In this document: one piece after another, positions 36,771 to 46,141 of the stretch | How the letters are laid out: each line of letters starts with the position of its first letter | Numbering within the stretch: position 1 is the first letter of the stretch | Assembly (NCBI GenBank): GCA_030532065.1 | Contig: JAUNLW010000004.1 | Span: 1-64,000, forward strand | Length of the DNA stretch: 64,000 nt | DNA from: Eubacteriales bacterium | Lineage (GTDB): Bacteria; Bacillota; Clostridia; Saccharofermentanales; DTU023 | Reading direction: 5' to 3' | Notes under the pieces: model-generated | Database searches by the model: none | Seen by the model: the letters and a program-made list of their open reading frames with translations, nothing else | What the model was told of the DNA's origin: nothing | Translations under genes and position numbers: made by a program

Positions 36771-37340
36771 TATTTATATCGAAGCCGTCCTTCACGACAA
36801 TGCGAGCATGAATGTGAGCTCCTTCACCCAGAGATGATTTCTTAGCAAAAACTAAGCTTTCTTTAACGATTTCATAGCCATTTATGAAAGATTCCAGTTC
36901 CTCAGGTGAAACATTTTCACCATTACTAAGGATAATCAGGTTTTTTATTCTGCCTGTAATATATATGTAACCATCTGCATCAATCCTGCCCACGTCACCG
37001 GTATGGAACCAACCATCAATGAAGCTCACTTCATTCAATTCAGGAGAATTATAATATCCCTTGGTCACAATATTTCCCTTTACAAGGATTTCACCATTTA
37101 GCAAACTAACTTGGCAGTGTTTTTTGCTAGGTACTCGCCCGACACTTCCTAAGCGGCTATGTCCATAGGTATTTGTAGAAACCAGAGGAGAACACTCTGT
37201 AATGCCGTAACCAACGAACACGTGATATGGTTGGAAAATAATCCTTCGATTATCAATTCCTGTGCTAGCAGTTCCTGGCTTTGGCGAAGCTTATCCTCGA
37301 AATGGGAGGATAGAAAGATTAGTACAATCGATATAGCCAT
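36715..37340 (-). pseudogene. Acyl-CoA/acyl-ACP ligase fragment, frameshifted
   Basis: The frame from 37221 down has YGITECSPLVSTN (A5-like), GEILVKG, GWFHTGDVGRIDADGYIYITG and NLIILSNGENVSPEELE, which mark an AMP-forming fatty-acyl ligase. The preceding 13-40 residues (FEDKLRQSQELLAQELI, matching the usual run-up to A5) lie in a different frame starting at 37340, so a frameshift lies between about 37225 and 37250. The first 250 or so residues, with the ATP-binding loop, are gone. The C-terminus stops after DNIVREVNSI, before the expected catalytic Lys, where it runs into the PPTase remnant. It probably once activated a fatty acid for the pathway. Confidence 0.75.
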
Positions 37341-37359
37341 GAGCGGCGTGACTACATTG

Positions 37360-38239
37360 TTATTCCATTGCTTCCTTAAAACGCTTTATGTTCGCCAGTA
37401 AAGTCCCTAACTGCGCCCTATCCTGCATCACCTCATACATCCTAGCTAAGACTGTATGTACCAGTTGCCTGATGTACAGGCATTTTGACTCAACGACTTT
37501 CCCCTGGTTGATTTCAGCACACCAGCCGGAACACAAGCCAAAAATTTCGCAGCCAGCACAATTTTCAGGCAAATTAACTTCAATCTTTTTACTTGAGTTA
37601 AAATCCAAACTGTGTTCCCGGAAATAAGCAGGATCATCGGATAAGTAACACTTCAAAATATCTCCTTCTGTATTTATGGTTAAATTACCCATACCTGCGG
37701 AGCAAGTGTTCCTCATTTTATGCTTAGTCAAAATAGAGACAATGGTGTTTGTAATGGCAAAATCAAAAATCTGACAATTTGGATTTAAGAGATAATTAAG
37801 CATGACCTCAAGATATTCTCCACACAATTCGGCGTACTTAGCGCTTGTGCAAAAGAAACTATCCATGGCTTGAGTGAAGATAATATTGAAAACAATTGCA
37901 TTAACACCGTGTTCCAGAAATTCCTGTACAATCTCTGCCATGTCTCCCGGCTTGTATTTTTTGACCAGTAGATCTGTGATGGATAATTCAATTATTTTAC
38001 GTATACCCTCTAAGAGTAATAGGTAGGCTTTTTTATACCAAGCTTCTCACAGTGTAAATCGACAAATTCTACAACCTCTCGCATGAATTGCGGGTTACAA
38101 AGCGGCTCTCCTCCAAAAAACTGGTGTCGTTGCAGCGCTCTGTATGCCGGTATTGTTCTGAGGACTTCATGTACTTAAAACTCTCTAAATCGAAATAGAC
38201 ATTGTGCTCCTGATTGCCGGCAACAAATATCGCTTCCAT
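37360..38239 (-). pseudogene. Radical SAM/SPASM enzyme gene, broken in three frames
   Basis: Three fragments in three frames form the remains of one gene. ATG 38239 gives a typical N-terminus (MEAIFVAGNQEHNVYFDLES) but ends without the radical SAM CX3CX2C motif. From about 38123 another frame reads QFFGGEPLCNPQFMREVVEF, the GGE motif that binds SAM. From about 38025 a third frame runs to 37360. It includes CSAGMGNLTINTEGDILKC and CAGCEIFGLCSGWC, the SPASM cysteines for auxiliary Fe-S clusters. The central TNG/SlDG region is also missing. Such enzymes modify peptides or proteins, as in RiPP or sulfatase maturation. The start is three bases after the ABC ATPase stop. Confidence 0.75.
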
Positions 38240-38241
38240 AA

Positions 38242-38898
38242 TTACTCTTCTCCTAAGCTTTGCTGAATTTGACCATCAGTTAAAATCAACGTTCTGTCGA
38301 AATAATGCGCTAACCTGGTATCATGTGTAACTACAAAAATTAACAGATCATTACTCAGCTTCTTAAGCATATCCATCACACAAATCGCACTTTTTAAGTC
38401 CAGAGACGCTGTAGGCTCATCCGCAAGAATCAGCTTGGCATCACTATTTATTAAAGCTCTGGCAATGGCTGCTCTTTGTTGTTGGCCGCCTGATAGCGCA
38501 TAAGGCTTTTTGAGAGCATACTCTCGTATACCGAGTTCCTCCATCAGCGCAAGCGCTGTGTCTTTCTGTTCGTAAGAGTTCAAGCTGGTCAGAACATTGT
38601 CCAAAATAGTTAAGTAGGGGATTAGAAAAGGTTTTTGGAAGATAAGAGCAAACTCTTTTTTTCTCATTTTGAGTATGTCATCATCTCGCAAGATTTGATA
38701 ATTATATTTGTTAAAAACAACGCTGCCTGACCAATATTGCCTCTTAAAACCCGCAATAGTATAAAGCAACGTACTCTTACCAGATCCTGAAGGTCCTGTA
38801 ATACCAATCATCCCATTATCTGGAAATTCCAGATTTACATCGTAGAGAATTCTCGCTCCGTTCTCATATCTGAAATTTAGATTCTCCAATCTCAACAT
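38242..38898 (-). CDS. ABC transporter ATP-binding protein, MacB/LolD type
   Basis: A 218-residue ATPase that looks intact. Walker A is GPSGSGKST near residue 37. The Q-loop lies in LIFQKPFLIPYLTILDNV, the signature is LSGGQQQR, Walker B is LILADEPTASLD, and the switch His is in VVTHD. It belongs to the MacB/LolD/FtsE branch that works with FtsX-like permeases. It begins two bases after the permease stop, so the two form a transporter. In this island it would be expected to export the pathway product or supply self-protection. It is the best preserved gene here together with the permease. Confidence 0.9.
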   Translation of the reverse strand: MLRLENLNFRYENGARILYDVNLEFPDNGMIGITGPSGSGKSTLLYTIAGFKRQYWSGSVVFNKYNYQILRDDDILKMRKKEFALIFQKPFLIPYLTILDNVLTSLNSYEQKDTALALMEELGIREYALKKPYALSGGQQQRAAIARALINSDAKLILADEPTASLDLKSAICVMDMLKKLSNDLLIFVVTHDTRLAHYFDRTLILTDGQIQQSLGEE

Positions 38899-38900
38899 CT

Positions 38901-39962
38901 CTACATGCCACCTTCTACTACATCGATAGGATCTATTTTCTTTATATAGGATTGAATCGGGATCGCAGAAAAGACTAAGACCATGAGGATCATTAGTAGT
39001 ACTTCTTTTAAGTAAGATAGTTTAAACACATCCAAAGGTTGACCCATTGGCATAAACACAGTCAGATTTAGAATTTCAAGTATGATGATCGATAATCCGC
39101 TTCCGATGAGAAGACTTATTATTAGAGTATAGATAATCTCAAAAATCGACCTTCTGGCTACCCAGTTTTTACTGTAGCCTATAGCCATCAATATGCCGAA
39201 TTCTGCAGACCTTTGGATGTAAAACAGGTAGAGCAAGAAGGAAATAGAAATTGTAGTGACCAGAACTATCACAATCAGCAGCACAGCCATGATAGCAACC
39301 AAAATATAGCCGTAATCGTCTATGTCAGAAAGCTCCGACTCATAACTATAAAGTAAATCTGCTGCATCATCCTGCGTCGCATTTTCCCTGCTAACCAGCT
39401 TTCCACGCTCGACTGTGCCTTTGACAGATTCCAGGCCTTCAATTGACCCTATGCTCAGAAGACCATCTGCATCAATCAAGCCAACAATCAAAAATTCTCC
39501 ATTCAGAGAATCGTTTTTTCCTAAATCAGATCCTATAACACTACCTACGGTCCAACCTTGATTAATCGCGATATTTTTATGTACCACAATCTCATTGCTT
39601 CCCGCTTTGGGGTAATTGCCCTTTAGTAAATCAACCTGATTAAGCTCTATGATCTGCTCCATGCCGGCTGAACTGGTAAAGAAAGCATAGGAAGAAATAC
39701 GACCCGTAGTACCGGTCATATAAATTTTTTCGACTACTATGTCCTCAGCATCCCGATTATCGGCATTTGCTTTCTCTATAGAAAATTCCTTAAAGGGTAA
39801 AGCCCAGGTTCGTACCACATTTGCTTCAATAGACTGGATGATCCCTTTACTGAGAAATAATAAAACTACTCCCAATATCGCAATCGCCGTAACTAATATT
39901 GTCTTTTTCTTATTACTGAAAACATACTTTTGTATTGACAGTGGTCTCTGCATGCTAGCCAT
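38901..39962 (-). CDS. ABC transporter permease, FtsX/MacB-like
   Basis: A 353-residue permease. An N-terminal helix (about residues 20-42, after KYVFSNKKK) precedes an extracellular domain of about 180 residues. Three helices then lie in the C-terminal third, with EFGILMAIGYSKNWVARRSI between the first two, the usual FtsX cytoplasmic coupling element. The end, KIDPIDVVEGG, is a standard MacB-family C-terminus. No frameshift or deletion is evident. ATG 39962 was chosen; GGGG lies nine bases upstream, a weak binding site. The stop codon of the ACP-like remnant falls within its first codons, so coupled translation is likely to have been the original arrangement. Confidence 0.85.
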   Translation of the reverse strand: MASMQRPLSIQKYVFSNKKKTILVTAIAILGVVLLFLSKGIIQSIEANVVRTWALPFKEFSIEKANADNRDAEDIVVEKIYMTGTTGRISSYAFFTSSAGMEQIIELNQVDLLKGNYPKAGSNEIVVHKNIAINQGWTVGSVIGSDLGKNDSLNGEFLIVGLIDADGLLSIGSIEGLESVKGTVERGKLVSRENATQDDAADLLYSYESELSDIDDYGYILVAIMAVLLIVIVLVTTISISFLLYLFYIQRSAEFGILMAIGYSKNWVARRSIFEIIYTLIISLLIGSGLSIIILEILNLTVFMPMGQPLDVFKLSYLKEVLLMILMVLVFSAIPIQSYIKKIDPIDVVEGGM

Positions 39963-40137
39963 GTTGTACCCCACATAATTTACCTAGTGTTTCTTGCTTA
40001 GCCTTAGAGAATTGGTCAATTAACGAGAACAGCTTGCTTAAGTCTAAATCTTGTAAAGGCACATTATCTGCCAAGAAATCCACTTTTCGTCTGATCTGCA
40101 CAAGCGGTAAACAATCCTTATCCAGCCTTTCTACCTT
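39955..40137 (-). pseudogene. Remnant resembling the second half of an acyl carrier protein
   Basis: A 60-codon open frame with no start codon of its own; the frame is blocked by TGA just upstream. KDCLPLVQIRRKVDF is spaced like the DSLxLVEL motif of carrier proteins, with the attachment Ser replaced by Cys. VPLQDLDLSKLFSLIDQF follows like helices III-IV of an ACP. In another frame ATG CTA AAC just upstream (from 40160 on the minus strand) reads MLNKVDVKG, which could be the original start before a one-base shift. It is first in the island, as expected for a stand-alone ACP. The identification rests on pattern only. The rest of 39963-40357 holds a terminator and no other gene. Confidence 0.4.
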
Positions 40138-40248
40138 TCACATCAACCTTGTTTAGCATATATTTTCTCTGCATGCTCAAGTTAGCCTTAAACTGTAAAA
40201 TCCTTTTAAGTAAGGTAAAATATTGGAAATATCTGTAATTTATATAAA

Positions 40249-40286
40249 TAAAAAAGCTGCCTCTTCAGAAGTCTGACAAAGCAGCT
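40249..40286 (-). terminator. Intrinsic terminator of the V-ATPase operon
   Basis: On the minus strand AGCTGC pairs with GCAGCT, enclosing an inner TCAGA/TCTGA hairpin, and is followed by TTTTTTATTTAT. It lies 70 bases past the ntpD stop and marks the right limit of the AT-rich island. Confidence 0.85.
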
Positions 40287-40357
40287 GGTATATGAATAAT
40301 TTTAGCTTTAAGTCTATTGCTGCGGCAATTCTGCCACTTATCAGCATTATAAAAGGT

Positions 40358-41020
40358 TTAGATAGCGCCCTCTTCGTTGATCAGTTCTTTGACCTTCATC
40401 AGGCGAGTAAGAGTCGCGCGCTCATCTTCGTCCAGCTTCATACGGATATATTTTATGGTCTCTTCCAGGTCAGGGATCGTGCGATATTCCAGAGCATTTA
40501 CCCTACGCCTGGTCGACTCGATATCTTCCGCTAAAAGCTGACAGGTTTTCTCTACCTCCGCCAGTTCCAAAAGCTTATCCATAATGTCGTTTAGGCGCTC
40601 AATGGCCTCATCCAGGTCAGCCGAGGTCTGCGCGTAACCATAAGATTCTACCTGCTGACTCTCCGCTTCCGGGAAGTCCGGATGCGGACGACGCTCGTAA
40701 CGAATTTTTGGTACGGGCACACTCATCATATTGACTTCCGTCACTTCCGCCAGCATCTGGAACTTAGAAAAGGACACCGCCTCTTCCAATCGTTCCGGGC
40801 TCATAACAGCAGCTGCCAGCATGAAGTCCTTAAAGCTTTCGGCCAGAGCGGCTTCTACTTCGCGGCGCAGCTCCAGATTATGACGCACAGCTTCAATAAA
40901 GCGGCGCATCAATTCATCCTGCTTATCCTTGAGCAACTTGTGACCTCTGGTTGAAGTCTTAAGTCGCGCCGTCAGGTTTTGGAGCACCATGCGGGTAGGA
41001 CTGACGTTAAGCCTGGCCAT
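40358..41020 (-). CDS. ntpD: V-type ATP synthase subunit D
   Basis: Subunit D is the coiled-coil central shaft that turns inside the A3B3 head. The 220-residue protein starts MARLNVSPTRMVLQNLTARL, and the N-terminal helix with HKLLKDKQDELMRRF is the shaft signature. The C-terminal RRVNALEYRTIPDLEETIKY completes the antiparallel coiled coil. The length is normal. It is last in the nine-gene operon ordered as Enterococcus ntpFIKECGABD and begins one base after the ntpB stop. Confidence 0.95.
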   Translation of the reverse strand: MARLNVSPTRMVLQNLTARLKTSTRGHKLLKDKQDELMRRFIEAVRHNLELRREVEAALAESFKDFMLAAAVMSPERLEEAVSFSKFQMLAEVTEVNMMSVPVPKIRYERRPHPDFPEAESQQVESYGYAQTSADLDEAIERLNDIMDKLLELAEVEKTCQLLAEDIESTRRRVNALEYRTIPDLEETIKYIRMKLDEDERATLTRLMKVKELINEEGAI

Positions 41021-42406
41021 TTACTCCACCTCTTTTTCCCGGAACATAAATTCGTCAACCAGTTCATCACGGATACGGTTCAGCTCATTACGAGGCAGGA
41101 TCTTCAGCAGTTCCCAGCCCAGGTCCAGAGTTTCGATGATACCACGATCAGTATGAAAGCCCTGGTCTACATAACGCAGGTCAAACTGGCGGCTAAACTC
41201 AGCGAAAGCCTTATCGGCGTCACTCAGAGCATTCTCACCCAGGATAGTAGCAAGCTCGGCTGCGTCACGGCCTCTGGCCACACCGGCGTAGAGCTGGTTC
41301 ATGGTCGGGGCATGATCCTTACGGGTCTTACCCTCACCAATACCCTTATCTTTAAGGCGAGACAGTGAAGGTAACACGTTGATTGGAGGCGCGATGCCAC
41401 GGTTATCCATCTCACGTGACAGAATGATCTGTCCCTCAGTGATATAACCGGTCAAGTCAGGAATGGGGTGAGTGATATCGTCTTCCGGCATGGTCAAAAT
41501 GGGGATCTGAGTAATAGAACCCTTGTGACCCTTGAGTCGGCCGGCGCGCTCGTAGAGCTGAGATAAGTCAGTATACAGGTAACCAGGGTAGCCACGACGA
41601 CCCGGAACTTCCTTACGGGCAGCGGAGACCTCACGCAAAGCGTCAGCGTAGTTAGTCATGTCGGTCATTATGACCAGCACGTGCATGTCTTTCTCAAATG
41701 CCAGATATTCGGCTGCCGTCAGCGCCATACGCGGTGTAGAAATACGCTCAATGGAGGGGTCATTTGCCAGGTTAATAAACATGACCGCGCGATCCAGAGC
41801 GCCGGATTCACGGAAGTCCTGCATAAAGAACTCCGCTTCCTCAAAGGTAATACCCATGGCTGCGAATACTACCGCGAAGCGTTCCTGTGAGCCCAAAACC
41901 TTGGCTTGACGGGCAATCTGCGCTGCCAGTTGGTTATGGGGCAGGCCGGAACCGGAGAAAATCGGCAGTTTTTGTCCTCTTACCAGAGTGTTAAGTCCGT
42001 CAATAGCGGAAATACCGGTTTGAATAAATTCTGCTGGGTAGTCACGCGAATAAGGGTTGATTGGCAAGCCGTTGATGTCACGGTGCTCCTCAGCGATGAT
42101 CCTCGGACCGTCATCGATAGGTCGACCCATACCGTCAAAGATACGGCCGATCATATTCTCAGAGACACCCAGTTCCTGAGGTCTACCGGTGAAGCGCACC
42201 GTTGCGTTATGCATACCGATACCGGGGGTACCTTCAAAGATTTGGACCAAGGCGAAATCCTCGCCGACTTCCAAAACTTTACCATGCCGTAACTCACCGT
42301 TCTTCAGGCGAATATCTACCAGCTCCTCATACTTGACCCCTTCTACATCTGTGACCAGGATCAGGGGGCCGGCAATTTCGCGAATGGTTTGATACTCTTT
42401 GATCAT
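41021..42406 (-). CDS. ntpB: V-type ATP synthase subunit B
   Basis: Subunit B is the non-catalytic regulatory subunit of the A3B3 hexamer. Its 461 residues include [40 protein letters not shown] (the degenerate P-loop of B subunits), [19 protein letters not shown] and [20 protein letters not shown]. These are diagnostic of the V/A type rather than F type. The length is normal. It starts one base after the ntpA stop. Confidence 0.97.
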   Translation of the reverse strand: MIKEYQTIREIAGPLILVTDVEGVKYEELVDIRLKNGELRHGKVLEVGEDFALVQIFEGTPGIGMHNATVRFTGRPQELGVSENMIGRIFDGMGRPIDDGPRIIAEEHRDINGLPINPYSRDYPAEFIQTGISAIDGLNTLVRGQKLPIFSGSGLPHNQLAAQIARQAKVLGSQERFAVVFAAMGITFEEAEFFMQDFRESGALDRAVMFINLANDPSIERISTPRMALTAAEYLAFEKDMHVLVIMTDMTNYADALREVSAARKEVPGRRGYPGYLYTDLSQLYERAGRLKGHKGSITQIPILTMPEDDITHPIPDLTGYITEGQIILSREMDNRGIAPPINVLPSLSRLKDKGIGEGKTRKDHAPTMNQLYAGVARGRDAAELATILGENALSDADKAFAEFSRQFDLRYVDQGFHTDRGIIETLDLGWELLKILPRNELNRIRDELVDEFMFREKEVE

Positions 42407-42407
42407 T

Positions 42408-44156
42408 TTATGCCTCCCTCTGGGCGATCAAATCGCCAAGCTCTTCGTCGATCTTATCGGTCAAAGCCTCTAGCTGGGCCAATTGCTCTTCTTCTACGTA
42501 ACGCATTCTGGCAATGGCGTTGTTTACATCCAATGCCGCGATTTCGCGTAGATATACTCCTTTGTTAAGAGCCTTAAGCGCTTCATCATAGAGGTGGAGG
42601 ATGACCGCCAGCATAACATTTTGTTTCGTAGCTGAGCAGTATGTATCGACTTCGTCGAAGGCGTTCTGCTGGAGGAAGTCTTCACGCAATGACTTGGCAG
42701 TAAAGAGCTTCAGCTGGTCAGGCTCGGACAGTGAATCTTGACCAACCAGGCGGACAATCTCCTGCAGCTGTTCTTCGTCCTGCAGGATACTCATGGCCTT
42801 CTTGCGCTTTTGTGAGAAGCCAGGGAACTCATTATCCATATAGCGGTCGATCTTATCTTGATAGAGCGAATAAGAAGATAACCAGTTAATGGCCGGGAAG
42901 TGACGGGCATGCGAAAGGGTGTAGTCCAGACTCCAGAAGACTTTTACGATACGCAAAGTAGACTGGGTAACCGGTTCGGAGAGGTCACCACCAGGAGGCG
43001 AGACCGCGCCGATAATACTTAATGCGCCCTGACGGTCATCTGAGCCCAGGCATTTGACCAGGCCAGCACGTTCGTAGAAGTCCGCGACGCGAGAAGACAG
43101 ATACGCGGGATAACCTTCATCACCGGGCATCTCTTCCAAGCGGCCGCTCATCTCACGCATGGCTTCTGCCCAACGGGAGGTCGAGTCAGCCATCAGAGCT
43201 ACCGAGTAACCCATGTCGCGATAGTACTCAGCGATGGTAACGCCGGTGTATACAGAAGCTTCACGAGCTGCAACCGGCATATTAGAGGTGTTGGCAATCA
43301 AAACGACCTTGCTCATCAGGGGTTTGCCGGTTACTGGATCTTCGATCTCCGGGAACTCCATGAGTACGTCCGTCATCTCGTTACCGCGCTCACCGCAACC
43401 GATATAGACAATAACATCTGCGTCTGCCCACTTAGCTAGCTGGTGCTGGACAACTGTCTTGCCGGAACCGAAGGGGCCGGGGATAGCTGCCGTGCCACCT
43501 TTTGTTACCGGGAAAAAGCTATCGATTACGCGTTGACCGGTGACCAGAGGAGTTACAGGATCGATCTTACGGTCATAAGGTCTGGCACGACGTACCGGCC
43601 ATTCCTGCATCATAGCGACGGGCTTGCCGCCAACTACTGCGATAGGCTCCGTAACGGTGAAAGCTCCTTTTTCGATCTTCTCCAGTTTGCCGGAAACATC
43701 AGGTGGAACCATAATCTTGTGCACGATGATATCCGTTTCCTGGACTGTGCCCAAAATATCGCCGCCTACCAGCTCCTGGCCAACCTGAGCTATCGGTTGA
43801 AACTCCCATTTTTTCTCCTGATCCAGAGCCGGCGCCATAACGCCCTTGTCGATGAAGGCACCGGACAGGTCAGCTAATTTTTCCAGCGGTCTCTGGATGC
43901 CATCGTAGAACTGGCCCAGAAGGCCCGGTCCTAACTGCACCGAGAGGGGGCGGTTTAGGCTGGTAACTTCCTCACCAGGACCAATGCCTGTTGTTTCCTC
44001 ATAAACCTGGATGGAAGCTCTGTCACCACGCATCTCAATGACTTCGCCGATCAGTCCCTTTTCAGAAACTGACGCTACGTCATAAACTTTAGCGTCACCC
44101 ATGTTTATCGCTTCAACCAAAGGTCCTGAAACCTTTGTGATTATGCCCTTTTTCAA
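42408..44156 (-). CDS. ntpA: V-type ATP synthase subunit A (catalytic)
   Basis: Subunit A is the catalytic ATPase subunit. The 582-residue protein has the V/A-type insertion (about 110-200). The P-loop is [10 protein letters not shown] near residue 234, and the catalytic Glu follows in [40 protein letters not shown] is read in two overlapping family motifs. The length is normal. It precedes ntpB and follows subunit F after 33 bases. Together with the membrane subunits it either makes ATP from an ion gradient or uses ATP to build one. Confidence 0.97.
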   Translation of the reverse strand: MKKGIITKVSGPLVEAINMGDAKVYDVASVSEKGLIGEVIEMRGDRASIQVYEETTGIGPGEEVTSLNRPLSVQLGPGLLGQFYDGIQRPLEKLADLSGAFIDKGVMAPALDQEKKWEFQPIAQVGQELVGGDILGTVQETDIIVHKIMVPPDVSGKLEKIEKGAFTVTEPIAVVGGKPVAMMQEWPVRRARPYDRKIDPVTPLVTGQRVIDSFFPVTKGGTAAIPGPFGSGKTVVQHQLAKWADADVIVYIGCGERGNEMTDVLMEFPEIEDPVTGKPLMSKVVLIANTSNMPVAAREASVYTGVTIAEYYRDMGYSVALMADSTSRWAEAMREMSGRLEEMPGDEGYPAYLSSRVADFYERAGLVKCLGSDDRQGALSIIGAVSPPGGDLSEPVTQSTLRIVKVFWSLDYTLSHARHFPAINWLSSYSLYQDKIDRYMDNEFPGFSQKRKKAMSILQDEEQLQEIVRLVGQDSLSEPDQLKLFTAKSLREDFLQQNAFDEVDTYCSATKQNVMLAVILHLYDEALKALNKGVYLREIAALDVNNAIARMRYVEEEQLAQLEALTDKIDEELGDLIAQREA

Positions 44157-44189
44157 TGCAGACCTCGCTTTCTTATCTCAAGCAATTAA

Positions 44190-44516
44190 TTATTCTTCAA
44201 AAATGTTGCTGCCAACAGCCTTTTCTACTCGTTCAAATACCGCGGCTTCACCGAGCCCCAGGCTACCCTGGCTGTCCGGAATAGGAATTATAGCCGGTGT
44301 CAACTTCTGTTTATATCGGTTAACCGTCTCCGGTACTTGCTGGGCCATACGCTCACTCAAGTAGATCACGGCACAATCAGTCGCCAGTCGGTCTATGGCC
44401 TTACGAATCTCATCCGGACTCTCCGGCGTACAAACCTCAAGGCCCAAAGCTCTGAAACCCAGGACAGACTCGCGGTCGCCTACTACAGCAATTTTATGCC
44501 ATGTTTTTCGCGCCAT
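44190..44516 (-). CDS. ntpG: V-type ATP synthase subunit F
   Basis: A small 108-residue subunit that binds the central shaft and modulates ATPase activity. AVVGDRESVLGFRALGLEV is the family N-terminus, and VIYLSERMAQQVPETVNRYK and PAIIPIPDSQGSLG are its signatures. The gene name follows Enterococcus, where this subunit is NtpG. It lies between subunits C and A as expected. Confidence 0.93.
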   Translation of the reverse strand: MARKTWHKIAVVGDRESVLGFRALGLEVCTPESPDEIRKAIDRLATDCAVIYLSERMAQQVPETVNRYKQKLTPAIIPIPDSQGSLGLGEAAVFERVEKAVGSNIFEE

Positions 44517-44529
44517 CGCTATTTCCTCC

Positions 44530-45540
44530 TTATGGCTTGATTCTTAAATGCTCGCGCCGTTCTTCAGCCGACATACCGTTTCTCAATGCCATCATCAGCG
44601 TACGGAGATTTTGGATCTCTAAGCTGCGCTGGAGATAGTAGGCGAACAATACTTCTGGGCCGTAGGTAAACTTGGCAGCCTCTTCGGCTTTGACCAGACT
44701 TTGCTCATCGCGTGCTTTCTCCATGACCGCCGGCCGATTTTCCTCCAGAGCTTTTTGCCAGGCTTTACTGATCGCGTCAGTAGCTCCCAGCTCTTCCAGC
44801 CGGCGTCCTGTAGGCAGATCAGGCGACATATAGATATCCTCCAAGGCCTTTCGATCAATCCGTCCACCTTCCAACATGGCGAAAGTATACCAATCCGGGT
44901 GTTTCTTCACTCGACGCATACGTAAGAGGATGATCAGGTTGATAAAATCTACCTGTTCGCGCAGCCAGTCCAGAATCAGTGAGGAACCGAGCTTTTCGGC
45001 AACAGCCTGCTTATCGCGGTAAAGTCCTCGATCAATGATCAGCTCAAGGCGTTCCGGGTCATGATGTTTCTCATAATCCCTCGACACCTCTAGCAGGGTC
45101 AGCTCTTCTGGTGTCTCTGCCCTATTTAGTTCCGGCCTTTCAAGCAGGTTTTGCAGCCAAGTTAGATTAGCGATATCCAGAGGCACTAAAAGATAAGCCA
45201 GGTCCAGGTCCAGGAGGACCATTTTGACTAGTGCTTTCAGGTCGTGGTAAAGGTCATCCAGATACATCAGGCGCAAGAGCGGTGAGCCGGGAACCAATTC
45301 GCCGAGCTCCAGGCGTAAGCGCTCAGCCTCGCGGGATAAACTGTCCTCATAGCTGAGGTCACCACTGTCCAGGCGATTACCGTAAGCTGATTCGCGCAAA
45401 AGCTTAAGGGCTTCCTCATAGCTTTCGGCCCGCATAAACTGAGCGGTTTCTTCTCTTGAGAGTAGACGCTTGTCATACATTCTCACACGTGAGGAGGCAA
45501 AGATATAATCTTCCGGCTTTGTGCAGGTCTTAAGGGTCAC
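44530..45540 (-). CDS. ntpC: V-type ATP synthase subunit C
   Basis: Subunit C (d in other naming) links the central shaft to the membrane ring. The 336-residue, mostly helical protein has EDYIFASSRVRMYDKRLLS at the start, LMYLDDLYHDLKALVKMVLL, and DFINLIILLRMRRVKKHPDW, all characteristic. The C-terminal FAYYLQRSLEIQNLRTLMMA matches the family. The length is normal. The gene begins seven bases after the ntpE stop. Confidence 0.93.
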   Translation of the reverse strand: MTLKTCTKPEDYIFASSRVRMYDKRLLSREETAQFMRAESYEEALKLLRESAYGNRLDSGDLSYEDSLSREAERLRLELGELVPGSPLLRLMYLDDLYHDLKALVKMVLLDLDLAYLLVPLDIANLTWLQNLLERPELNRAETPEELTLLEVSRDYEKHHDPERLELIIDRGLYRDKQAVAEKLGSSLILDWLREQVDFINLIILLRMRRVKKHPDWYTFAMLEGGRIDRKALEDIYMSPDLPTGRRLEELGATDAISKAWQKALEENRPAVMEKARDEQSLVKAEEAAKFTYGPEVLFAYYLQRSLEIQNLRTLMMALRNGMSAEERREHLRIKP

Positions 45541-45547
45541 GCCTAAC

Positions 45548-46099
45548 TCACCTTCCTACCGCCAGCTCGCGGAGAATAAGTTGCTCCCAGTCATCGCGGC
45601 CATTGTCCAATATCTCCAGGAAATCGAATTTACGTGTCACGCCTTCACGGCGGAGAGCAAAGCCTACTTTAAGACTATCATCATAGGCTCGCGGCAAAGA
45701 GCAGTTGAGCTCCAATTCACGTCCGGCAGGCAAAACTAAAACCTCTCCTTCCTGGAAGGAGCAAGCATCCAGTTTTTCCTGGATCAGTTGAGCCAGGTCC
45801 GTATCTGAGAAGGCCAATAATTTTTCTTTAGCCCGCTCCAACACACGATCAATCAAGTCCTGTTGGGCTTTCAAGACCATATCTCTGGCTCGTAAATTAG
45901 CCGCTGCAGCGATTTGCTCAGATAAGCTGGCCGCCTTGTTGTTGGCGTACAGCTTTTGCCTTTCTATGGCCGCAGCTTCTTCCTGGCGAACACCGTTCAG
46001 ATAGTCCTGACTTTCGCCTTGTGCCTGATCGAGGATAGCCTGTGCCTCTGCTTGAGCCTCGGCTAATATAGCATCCTTAATATTATCTAATTTAGACAT
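45548..46099 (-). CDS. ntpE: V-type ATP synthase subunit E
   Basis: Subunit E forms, with subunit H, the peripheral stalk. The 183-residue protein starts with an Ala/Glu/Gln-rich coiled coil (AILAEAQAEAQAILDQAQGE) and ends with a small folded domain that holds FDFLEILDNGRDDWEQLILR. This pattern is usual for the family, which is weakly conserved in sequence. Position between K and C in the operon supports the call strongly. Confidence 0.9.
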   Translation of the reverse strand: MSKLDNIKDAILAEAQAEAQAILDQAQGESQDYLNGVRQEEAAAIERQKLYANNKAASLSEQIAAAANLRARDMVLKAQQDLIDRVLERAKEKLLAFSDTDLAQLIQEKLDACSFQEGEVLVLPAGRELELNCSLPRAYDDSLKVGFALRREGVTRKFDFLEILDNGRDDWEQLILRELAVGR

Positions 46100-46141
46100 T
46101 TCTTCCTCGATTCTCTAAAGGTATATACCAACTTACTAAAT

